Source of the DNA: an uncultured Spongiibacteraceae bacterium
Lineage (GTDB): Bacteria > Pseudomonadota > Gammaproteobacteria > Pseudomonadales > Dasaniaceae
Direction of reading: 5' to 3'
Assembly (NCBI GenBank): GCA_937969395.1
Contig: CALBVI010000338.1
Location: forward strand, 1-5,264
Length of the DNA stretch: 5,264 nucleotides
A program made the translations under genes and the position numbers. How positions within the stretch are numbered: position 1 is the stretch's first letter; each line of letters opens with the position of its first letter. The notes under the pieces were generated by a model. That model was given only the letters and a program-made list of their open reading frames with translations. It did not search any database and was not told the origin of the DNA. Shown piece after piece: positions 1-5,264 of this stretch.

Positions 1-6
1 CATCAA

Positions 7-1062
7 TTAAGGCGCTTTTACCTTATCCATTACTGAAAGTGCATGTGATGCTTTCAAAACGATGGCATAACTCACTTTTTCAAAGGTTCGGAATACCATT
101 AATAAGCCTGCTCTGGAATCGGGTACTTTAACAATTTCACCGGTCACAGGATCACGAACATTTTCACCAACGCGGTAAATCGCCATAACATGACCAATAT
201 CCAACCCTTCACGAGCACCTTTATTAATCACAACAATATCCATACTGCCGATTTGTGAAACACCACCTTCAACAGCTATCAAATAGCCTTCAACATCATC
301 ATCAGATGCAGTGGGATAAAAGTTTGTATTAATACGACGTTCTTCATCAATGAGTAAACGATCACTACGGCGAACTTCTTGGCTTGTTTGATTAAGTGCC
401 AAATTAGCAATTTCACCTTCTAGATCAATCACCTTCGCTGTAGCCACCGACATTGCTTGATAGCCTAATAACTCTTCTGTCTCCGGATCGATATAAGCTT
501 GTCCAGGACGCACAATGCTATAACTTTCTTGTCCCTCAACAAACTGACCTCTGGCAAACAGCTCATCGCCAGCACCACTAACAATATGACCTGACTTACC
601 CGCCAAAACATAGGGAGCAGCATTTAACGATCCGCCATCAACAACTCGGCTCTCTGTTAAAAACGGCGCAATTGCATCTAGAGGAATAGCTGGAATGGCT
701 AAATCTAAATCAGAAATTCTCACTTGCGGGGTTAATTTAATATCTTTGTTGCGGCTTACTACCAGCCTAGGTTGACCATTGATATACACCAAACTCAATT
801 TATCACCGGGATAAATTAAATGTGGGTTAGCCACCTGGGGGTTGATATGCCATATTTCAGGCCACTTCCAAGGGCTCTCTAGGAACATTCCAGAGATATC
901 CCATAAGGTATCGCCTTTTTTAACAATATAAGTCGTTGGATGGCCATCCTTTAAGGCAAGATTATCTTGCGCCTGCAAAGGAGAAACTTGTAATAATACT
1001 GAGAGAACAAGTACCTTAAAGCATCTCAATAATGGCGTATTCCCTAGTAGGGCTTTTTTCAT
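7..1062 (-). CDS. Secreted LysM-domain protein, TsaP-like (type IV pilus secretin-associated family)
   Basis: Complete 351-residue protein. The start is ATG with an AAAGGA Shine-Dalgarno (plus 1071-1076) 8 nt upstream; the stop is TAA. Residues 1-31 look like a Sec signal peptide: basic MKK, hydrophobic stretch near 16-27, and LQA followed by Q32 as a likely signal peptidase I site. This places the protein in the periplasm. Residues about 45-92 form one LysM domain (YIVKKGDTLWDIS start, PEIWHINP centre, LIYPGDKL end), which in this family binds peptidoglycan. The rest resembles the FlgT-like C-terminal part of TsaP homologues: GGVSQIG (266-272), then an INKGAREGLDIGH stretch (279-291). Two related motifs (R185 to G200 and R297 to E309, each with DPxTxE) suggest an internal duplication. 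The Neisseria family member anchors the type IV pilus secretin to peptidoglycan; in pseudomonads a homologue sits beside dprA and def, as here. The LysM fold and secretion are secure. The pilus role is inferred from family and context, so no symbol is given. Confidence 0.88.
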   Translation of the reverse strand: MKKALLGNTPLLRCFKVLVLSVLLQVSPLQAQDNLALKDGHPTTYIVKKGDTLWDISGMFLESPWKWPEIWHINPQVANPHLIYPGDKLSLVYINGQPRLVVSRNKDIKLTPQVRISDLDLAIPAIPLDAIAPFLTESRVVDGGSLNAAPYVLAGKSGHIVSGAGDELFARGQFVEGQESYSIVRPGQAYIDPETEELLGYQAMSVATAKVIDLEGEIANLALNQTSQEVRRSDRLLIDEERRINTNFYPTASDDDVEGYLIAVEGGVSQIGSMDIVVINKGAREGLDIGHVMAIYRVGENVRDPVTGEIVKVPDSRAGLLMVFRTFEKVSYAIVLKASHALSVMDKVKAP

Positions 1063-1070
1063 AGCAACAT

Positions 1071-1076
1071 TCCTTT
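1071..1076 (-). promoter_or_regulatory. Ribosome binding site of the LysM gene
   Basis: The minus strand reads AAAGGA, 8 nt before the ATG at 1062. It is a good Shine-Dalgarno match at standard spacing and supports the chosen start, which also gives a well-formed signal peptide. Confidence 0.7.
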
Positions 1077-1099
1077 CTGCGGAACTTTTCTTAGCAGCT

Positions 1100-1105
1100 T
1101 TTATA
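1100..1105 (-). promoter_or_regulatory. Possible -10 box for the LysM gene
   Basis: The minus strand reads TATAAA, five of six matches to the sigma-70 -10 consensus, about 38 nt before the start codon. This would give a leader of roughly 30 nt. No convincing -35 hexamer lies 15-19 nt upstream (the 17-nt position reads CTACCA), so the call rests on one box in an AT-rich region. Confidence 0.2.
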
Positions 1106-1200
1106 ACAATGAATAATAGTGATGGTAGATTAGACCAATAATTCTTTTTGTGTCGGTTACTTAGTTATTTGCTTGTTAATTTTGCAACTGAATTCACTAG

Positions 1201-1229
1201 TTAACATTATTCAGCAACCTGTATACTAT
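1201..1229 (+). promoter_or_regulatory. Candidate sigma-70 promoter for def and the downstream genes
   Basis: The -35-like box TTAACA (1201-1206) matches TTGACA at five of six positions. Two overlapping -10 candidates follow. TATACT (1222-1227) is the better hexamer but has a short 15-nt spacer; TACTAT (1224-1229) has the ideal 17-nt spacer but only four of six matches. Transcription would start near 1233-1237 and leave a def leader of about 100 nt. This is the best plus-strand promoter I can see in the divergent region. It is predicted by eye only. Confidence 0.4.
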
Positions 1230-1251
1230 AGCAGCTAACCGGCAATTCTCA

Positions 1252-1267
1252 CCTGCTATGAAGCAGG
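1252..1267 (+). other. Short perfect hairpin in the presumed def leader
   Basis: CCTGCT (1252-1257), an ATGA loop, then AGCAGG (1262-1267) form a six-base-pair stem with four G-C pairs. It lies inside the 5' leader if the promoter at 1201-1229 is used. No T-run follows directly, so it does not look like an intrinsic terminator. It could be a 5' stability element or chance. Confidence 0.3.
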
Positions 1268-1338
1268 AATATTTGCTTTCTGATCATAATCTTAGCAGCA
1301 AGACTTAGATTCATACTAGAAGTTCATCACAAACTCAC

Positions 1339-1845
1339 ATGGCCATTTTAGAGATCCTCGAATTCCCCGACCCAAAACTGCGCACTATAGCTAAACCTGT
1401 CGTGCAAGTTGACGACACTATTCGCGCAATTATCGACGATATGTTCGAGACCATGTATACCGCACCAGGTATTGGTCTTGCCGCGACTCAAGTCGATATC
1501 CATCAGCAAATCATTGTTATGGATGTCAGTGAAGACAACAACGAACCTTTGGTTTTTATCAACCCAGAAATTACTGTGCTCGACGGCCCTGATCACGATT
1601 ACGATGAGGGCTGCCTCTCTGTACCTGGTTTTTTTGAAACAGTAACTCGACCAGGGCAAGTGTCAGTAAAAGCACTTGATCGTGACGGCAAAAGCTTCGA
1701 AATGCAGCCTACTGAGTTATTAGCTGTTTGCATTCAACATGAAGTAGATCATCTAAACGGCAAATTATTTGTTGATTATTTATCAACGCTGAAACGCAGC
1801 CGTATTCGCAGCAAACTCGAAAAACTCCATAAGCAAAAAGACTAG
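1339..1845 (+). CDS. def: Peptide deformylase
   Basis: Iron- or zinc-dependent cytoplasmic hydrolase that removes the N-formyl group from the first methionine of nascent proteins at the ribosome. The 168 residues match the family's usual length. All three signature motifs are intact: motif 1 GIGLAATQ (44-51, with Q51), motif 2 EGCLSVPG (90-97, metal ligand C92) and motif 3 QHEVDHLNG (133-141, metal ligands H134 and H138, catalytic E135). The [15 protein letters not shown] start and the [15 protein letters not shown] region after motif 3 are typical of gammaproteobacterial type 1 deformylases. The ATG is set by this conserved N-terminus. Upstream there is no clear Shine-Dalgarno: the nearest purine run, AGAAG (1318-1322), is 16 nt away, so initiation may be weak or leader-dependent. 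It is first in the plus-strand group and 47 bp before fmt, its functional partner. Confidence 0.98.
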   Translation: MAILEILEFPDPKLRTIAKPVVQVDDTIRAIIDDMFETMYTAPGIGLAATQVDIHQQIIVMDVSEDNNEPLVFINPEITVLDGPDHDYDEGCLSVPGFFETVTRPGQVSVKALDRDGKSFEMQPTELLAVCIQHEVDHLNGKLFVDYLSTLKRSRIRSKLEKLHKQKD

Positions 1846-1892
1846 CACTGCTTGTTTTAGTTTTAAATAGAACTACACACTAAGGCTTATCA

Positions 1893-2846
1893 ATGAAGCA
1901 AGCGTCACCGCTACGAATTATCTTTGCAGGGACACCTGACTTTGCTGCTACCCACTTGCAAGCCCTGCTTAATAGCGGCCAGCACAACGTAGTTGCCGTT
2001 TACAGTCAACCTGATCGCCCAGCCGGTAGAGGCAAAAAGCTTAAACCCAGCCCGGTAAAACAGCTTGCCCTTGAGCATAATATCCCCGTTTATCAGCCCC
2101 TCAACTTCAAAGCGGTTGAAGATCAGCAGCAATTAGCTGATCTCAATGCCGATCTAATGGTTGTAGTCGCTTATGGACTTCTGTTGCCACCGGTCATATT
2201 GGAAACCCCTCGCTTAGGATGCATCAACGTACATGCGTCATTATTACCACGCTGGCGTGGAGCAGCACCTATTCAGCGAGCCATTGAAGCTGGAGACAAA
2301 ACCAGCGGGGTCACCATTATGCAAATGGACGAGGGGCTTGATACCGGAGCAATGCTCTCAATCGCCCAGTGTGATATTTCAGCCACGGAAACAGGCAGCT
2401 CGTTACACGATAAACTCGCGGAAATCGGCACGCCCGCACTGATAGATGCTATCAATGCTATTGCTATGAACGCCATAACTGGCACAAAGCAAGATGATAG
2501 TCAGGCCAATTATGCCGCTAAAATTTCTAAACAAGATGCAATTATTGACTGGCAGCAATCGGCCATCGAAATCGATCGAAAAATTCGTGCCTTTAATTCT
2601 TTCCCTATTGCCTACACTCAGCTTAATGGCGACCGCATTAAAATTTGGCAGGCAGTTGTCAATGAACAAACCGGTGCTCCCGGAACGATTATCGCAGCTG
2701 ATAAAAAAACCATTGTGGTTGCATGCGGCGAAGGCAGTTTAAGTCTACAGCAACTGCAATTGCCCGGAGGTAAACCGCTGGCAGTCAATGCAGTCATGAA
2801 TTCAAAAGCCGATATTTTTACTGTAGGTACTCGCTTTGATAGTTAA
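1893..2846 (+). CDS. fmt: Methionyl-tRNA formyltransferase
   Basis: Cytoplasmic enzyme that transfers a formyl group from 10-formyltetrahydrofolate to Met-tRNAfMet, producing the initiator tRNA; Def later removes the formyl group. At 317 residues it is close to the E. coli enzyme. The N-terminal Rossmann-type catalytic domain (about 1-205) begins [13 protein letters not shown] (7-19). It carries the tRNA-contacting loop [12 protein letters not shown] (39-50), the catalytic residues N112 and H114 (INVHASLLP, 111-119), the RWRGAAPIQ segment (120-128) and D150 in [10 protein letters not shown] (145-154). These correspond to the E. coli Asn-His-Asp catalytic set. The C-terminal OB-fold tRNA-binding domain (about 210-317) includes KIRAFNSFP and ends near the LQLPGGKP turn. 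The ATG has a TAAGG Shine-Dalgarno (1881-1885) 7 nt upstream and matches the family N-terminus. No residue appears to be missing. Confidence 0.98.
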   Translation: MKQASPLRIIFAGTPDFAATHLQALLNSGQHNVVAVYSQPDRPAGRGKKLKPSPVKQLALEHNIPVYQPLNFKAVEDQQQLADLNADLMVVVAYGLLLPPVILETPRLGCINVHASLLPRWRGAAPIQRAIEAGDKTSGVTIMQMDEGLDTGAMLSIAQCDISATETGSSLHDKLAEIGTPALIDAINAIAMNAITGTKQDDSQANYAAKISKQDAIIDWQQSAIEIDRKIRAFNSFPIAYTQLNGDRIKIWQAVVNEQTGAPGTIIAADKKTIVVACGEGSLSLQQLQLPGGKPLAVNAVMNSKADIFTVGTRFDS

Positions 2847-2852
2847 AGGTGA
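2847..2852 (+). promoter_or_regulatory. Strong Shine-Dalgarno match directly after the fmt stop
   Basis: AGGTGA is complementary to the 3' part of the 16S anti-Shine-Dalgarno. It begins one base after the fmt stop codon. It lies 10 nt before the ATG at 2863 (slightly long spacing) but 63 nt before the rsmB GTG at 2916. It therefore appears to serve the short frame at 2863 rather than the rsmB start directly. Confidence 0.5.
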
Positions 2853-2862
2853 CTAAATCTTC

Positions 2863-2919
2863 ATGGTTAACACCCGCAACTATTCATCTAAATCAAAAAC
2901 TATGAGCATCAAAAAGTGA
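2863..2919 (+). CDS. Possible 18-residue leader peptide, or the displaced N-terminus of RsmB
   Basis: The frame ATG to TGA encodes MVNTRNYSSKSKTMSIKK, which is basic and hydrophilic with no recognisable domain. It is preceded by AGGTGA (2847-2852) at 10 nt, whereas the rsmB GTG has no good ribosome binding site of its own. The TGA stop (2917-2919) overlaps the rsmB GTG start (2916-2918), a GTGA arrangement typical of termination-reinitiation coupling. The codons before the stop are AAA AAG, within an A5G run. A -1 slip there, or one extra A, would join this peptide directly to the rsmB frame and give an 18-residue N-terminal extension. I cannot tell from one sequence whether this is a leader peptide, a frameshift site, a sequence error or a chance frame. 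Even with the extension, the conserved RsmB domains start only after the GTG. Confidence 0.35.
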   Translation: MVNTRNYSSKSKTMSIKK

Positions 2920-4217
2920 GCAAACTACTAAGTTGCAGAGCTGCAGCAGCAAAATGTTTAGTGGCGGTATACGATGGTGCGTCATTATCACAGCAAATTC
3001 CACTCTTCGAGTTAGCTGTTGCAGAGCGCGACCGAGCATTATTTCGACAACTTTGTTACGGCAGTTTGCGACTTTTCCCACGTTTAGCCGCCACGGTTAA
3101 CCTACTACTCAGTAAACCGTTAAAAAATAAAGACCGTGATATTTTGATGCTGATTATTCTCGGCGGCTATCAACTAACAGAAACTCGAATTCCAGCCCAC
3201 GCGGCACTTAACACCACGGTAGCAGCCACTCGTGAATTCAAAAAACCTTGGGCCAAAGGCTTAATCAACGGCGTATTGCGACAGTGGCAGCGACAACAGG
3301 ACGAGCTGCTTGAACAGCTCAGCCCGGCAGAACAGGCAGCGCAGGCGAACTGGTTTTACAAGGCGGTAAAAAAATCGTGGCCACAACAAGCACACGATAT
3401 TTTTGAGCAAAACAACCAGCACCCTCCAATGTGCCTGCGCATCAATCATCAAAAAACGAATCGCACTGACTATTTAACACTATTAAAACAAGCTGATATT
3501 GCTGCCGATGCTTGTGACTTTGCCCCTCAAGGTATTCGTTTGCAGCAACCAACAGCAGTCAATCAGCTGCCTTTTTTTGACGAAGGTTGGGTCAGCGTAC
3601 AAGACGAAGCCGCACAGTTAGCTGCTAATTTATTAGCGCCAGAAGCCGAGCAGCGGATACTCGATGCTTGCTGCGCACCTGGCGGTAAAACCTGTCACCT
3701 GCTTGAACTTGAGCCTAATCTTAAAGAAGTACTAGCACTCGACATTGACGACAAACGTTTGCAGCGCGTTACTGAAAACCTACAGCGCTTACAGCTCAGC
3801 GCCACACTCTTAGCTGCCGATGCGGCCAATATTGATAGCTGGTGGGATCAACAATATTTCGACCGCATACTACTCGATGCACCATGCTCAGCCACCGGTG
3901 TTATTCGTCGCAACCCAGACATTAAACTGCATCGCAGCGAACAAGATATTCAGCAACTGGCACAGCTGCAACTTGAGATACTAACGAACTTATGGACGAC
4001 ACTTAAACCCGGCGGACGCCTACTTTACGCCACTTGCTCAGTACTGCCGCAAGAGAACGAACAAATCGTCGCACAGTTTTGTCAGCAACAGGCCGATGCT
4101 AAACATCTTACTATCGATGTTAACTGGGGATTAGAGCGCGAGTACGGGCGACAGCTTTTTCCTACAGCTAACGGCCATGATGGCTTTTTTTACGCACTAC
4201 TAGAAAAACCGTTGTAA
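2916..4217 (+). CDS. rsmB: 16S rRNA (cytosine(967)-C(5))-methyltransferase RsmB
   Basis: SAM-dependent enzyme (older names Sun, Fmu) that makes m5C967 in 16S rRNA, near the ribosomal P site. The 433 residues compare with about 429 in E. coli. The N-terminal NusB-like RNA-binding domain (about 5-135) contains RIPAHAALN (91-99) and KGLINGVLRQ (114-123). The Rossmann methyltransferase domain follows: WVSVQDEAAQ (225-234), SAM motif I DACCAPGGKT (250-259), acidic D276 in LALDIDD, and motif IV LLDAPCSATG (319-328) with the product-release cysteine C324. Motif VI YATCSVLPQEN (371-381) carries the nucleophile C374. The end, HDGFFYALL, is typical. The GTG start is the only usual start codon after an in-frame stop at 2889-2891, and it lacks a clear Shine-Dalgarno. 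It overlaps the stop of the short frame at 2863-2919, so translation may be coupled or the true N-terminus may lie further upstream. The assignment is secure; only the start is uncertain. Confidence 0.97.
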   Translation: MSKLLSCRAAAAKCLVAVYDGASLSQQIPLFELAVAERDRALFRQLCYGSLRLFPRLAATVNLLLSKPLKNKDRDILMLIILGGYQLTETRIPAHAALNTTVAATREFKKPWAKGLINGVLRQWQRQQDELLEQLSPAEQAAQANWFYKAVKKSWPQQAHDIFEQNNQHPPMCLRINHQKTNRTDYLTLLKQADIAADACDFAPQGIRLQQPTAVNQLPFFDEGWVSVQDEAAQLAANLLAPEAEQRILDACCAPGGKTCHLLELEPNLKEVLALDIDDKRLQRVTENLQRLQLSATLLAADAANIDSWWDQQYFDRILLDAPCSATGVIRRNPDIKLHRSEQDIQQLAQLQLEILTNLWTTLKPGGRLLYATCSVLPQENEQIVAQFCQQQADAKHLTIDVNWGLEREYGRQLFPTANGHDGFFYALLEKPL

Positions 4218-4269
4218 TAAATGAACAACACCCTTAAAAAAAATGGCCTTTGTTAAATATCGGCATACA

Positions 4270-4303
4270 ATAAACCCTATAGATACATAAACCCTCTAAC
4301 TAC
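4270..4303 (+). repeat. Two imperfect 17-bp tandem repeats upstream of trkA
   Basis: ATAAACCCTATAGATAC (4270-4286) is followed without a gap by ATAAACCCTCTAACTAC (4287-4303). They match at 14 of 17 positions, with the first nine bases identical. They end 26 bp before the trkA ATG, inside the 112-bp rsmB-trkA gap. Direct half-sites in this place could bind a regulator, but no known operator is recognised. A TACAAT -10-like box (4266-4271) touches the first repeat without a good -35 partner. I see no intrinsic terminator in this gap. Confidence 0.45.
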
Positions 4304-4329
4304 GACGCAGTAATACGGCTTCATCAATT

Positions 4330-5264
4330 ATGAAAATAATTATTCTCGGTGCAGGGCAGGTTGGCGGTTCTTTAGCCGAGCATCTTGCCGATGAACAAAA
4401 TGACATCACACTCGTTGATACCAATGGTGATCGACTGCGTGAATTACAAGACCGCATTGATATCGGCACTATAACCGGCAACGCCTCTCACCCTGATGTC
4501 TTACAACGCGCCGGTGCTGATGATGCTGACCTCATCATAGCGGTCACCAATACCGATGAAGTCAATATGGTTGCCTGCCAAGTCGCTTATACGCTCTTTC
4601 GTACACCCACAAAAATTTCTCGCATTAGAGCATTACCTTACCTAGAACAAGACAAGTTATTTGATAATAAATCGATTCCCATCGACGTTATTATCAGCCC
4701 AGAATTATTAGTTACCCAACACGTTACGCGCATGATTCAATATCCTGGCGCATTACAAATGGTTGATTTTGCTGACGGCAAAGTAAGACTAGTCGCCGTT
4801 AAGGCTTATCACGACGGCCCTATTGTCGGCTGTGAACTGCGCGAAATTCGCAGCCATATGCCCAATATTGATACCCGAGTTGCAGCTATATTCCGCCGCG
4901 ACCACCCCATCATGCCAACAGCCGAAACAGTTATTGAAGTCGATGATGAAGTTTTCTTTATCGCCTCACGTGAGAACATCCGCCCAGTGATGAGTGAACT
5001 ACGCCGCTTGGATAAACCCTATAAACGTATTTTAATTGCCGGTGGCGGTAATATTGGCGAGCGCTTATGTGCGACGATCGAAAAGGATTATCAAGTCAAA
5101 ATCATTGAGCAAAGTTATGCTCGCTGCCGTCAATTGTCAGAGATTCTCACCAAGACAATCGTTCTACACGGCAATGCCTCTGACCGCGATTTGTTAACAG
5201 CAGAAAGCATAGAAGACGTTGATGTTTTTTGCGCACTAACCAGTGATGATGAAGCTAACATTAT
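4330..5264 (+). CDS. trkA: Trk system potassium uptake regulatory protein TrkA, cut by the window end
   Basis: Peripheral membrane NAD(H)-binding subunit that gates the TrkH/TrkG potassium transporters from the cytoplasmic side. The window holds 311 codons and two bases of the next; the E. coli protein has about 458 residues, so roughly the last third is missing. The first RCK_N (Rossmann) domain begins [19 protein letters not shown], with the dinucleotide motif GAGQVG (7-12) and the acidic D30 at the end of the second strand. Conserved features follow: GNAS (about 51-54), [10 protein letters not shown], and the PELLVTQHV linker. An RCK_C-like region covers about 140-225. A second RCK_N domain starts at [14 protein letters not shown], with a further glycine motif (G238, G240, G243) and [10 protein letters not shown]. 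This RCK duplication is diagnostic of TrkA. The ATG fits the family N-terminus; no clear Shine-Dalgarno precedes it. The frame is open to the edge with no disruption. Confidence 0.96.
   Translation, partial: MKIIILGAGQVGGSLAEHLADEQNDITLVDTNGDRLRELQDRIDIGTITGNASHPDVLQRAGADDADLIIAVTNTDEVNMVACQVAYTLFRTPTKISRIRALPYLEQDKLFDNKSIPIDVIISPELLVTQHVTRMIQYPGALQMVDFADGKVRLVAVKAYHDGPIVGCELREIRSHMPNIDTRVAAIFRRDHPIMPTAETVIEVDDEVFFIASRENIRPVMSELRRLDKPYKRILIAGGGNIGERLCATIEKDYQVKIIEQSYARCRQLSEILTKTIVLHGNASDRDLLTAESIEDVDVFCALTSDDEANI

Noticed and set aside
22..30. TTATCCATT, resembling a DnaA box, considered because this locus is near oriC in Pseudomonas
   Set aside because: It differs from the consensus TTATNCACA at the last two positions, is single, and lies inside the LysM coding region.
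1258..1308. 16-codon upstream frame before def (ATG to TAG)
   Set aside because: No Shine-Dalgarno precedes it, the start lies in a hairpin loop, and frames of this length are common by chance. It is mentioned only as part of the def leader.
1348..1659. 103-codon minus-strand open frame opposite def
   Set aside because: It lies entirely inside the strongly conserved def gene, has no recognisable domain or credible ribosome binding site, and is explained as an antisense shadow.
1859..1874. AGTTTT/AGAACT hairpin in the def-fmt gap
   Set aside because: The stem is weak and AT-rich with a G-T pair and no T-run, so it is unlikely to terminate or regulate.
2403..2669. 88-codon minus-strand open frame opposite fmt
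   Set aside because: Antisense shadow of the complete, motif-bearing fmt gene, with no independent support.
4233..4256. A8 run followed by TGGCCTTT after rsmB, considered as a terminator
   Set aside because: The only self-complementary part is around GGCC with no loop, and there is no stable stem followed by a T-run on either strand.
5012..5023. ATAAACCCTATA inside trkA, identical to the start of the repeat at 4270
   Set aside because: One shared 12-mer is about what chance predicts in a 5-kb window, and this copy encodes a normal TrkA segment.

Overview
The window holds a conserved housekeeping locus of a gammaproteobacterium: def (peptide deformylase), fmt (Met-tRNAi formyltransferase), rsmB (16S rRNA m5C967 methyltransferase) and the first two thirds of trkA (potassium-uptake regulator) on the plus strand. 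A secreted LysM protein of the TsaP type is transcribed divergently on the minus strand. As far as I recall, this order (LysM protein, def, fmt, sun/rsmB, trkA) is the one near oriC in Pseudomonas, and the Def and Fmt motifs read like pseudomonad proteins. Base composition is moderate (mid-40s % GC by eye), lower than in most Pseudomonas. I would guess a marine member of the Pseudomonadales/Cellvibrionales group, but the species cannot be told from this sequence.

Layout: positions 7-1062 (minus) are the complete LysM/TsaP-like gene, reading out of the left edge, where dprA is usual in relatives. Positions 1063-1338 are a 276-bp divergent intergenic region with a plausible def promoter, a small hairpin and a weak -10-like box for the LysM gene. 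Positions 1339-1845 are def, 1893-2846 fmt and 2916-4217 rsmB (GTG start). trkA starts at 4330 and runs off the right edge after 311 codons.

How the genes work together: Fmt formylates initiator Met-tRNA and Def removes the formyl group from nascent proteins, so def-fmt is one functional pair. RsmB modifies the ribosomal P-site region and belongs to the same translation theme. TrkA (potassium uptake) is a conserved neighbour with no obvious mechanistic link. The plus-strand genes are close together (gaps of 47, 69 and 112 bp) and are probably co-transcribed.

No mobile element, CRISPR array, RNA gene or clearly novel system is visible. The most interesting local signal is at the rsmB start. 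An 18-codon reading frame preceded by a good Shine-Dalgarno match (AGGTGA) ends in a TGA that overlaps the rsmB GTG start, directly after an A5 run. This may be translational coupling through a leader peptide, a -1 frameshift that extends RsmB, or a one-base sequence error. Secondary observations are a 2 x 17-bp imperfect tandem repeat just upstream of trkA and an internal motif duplication in the LysM protein.
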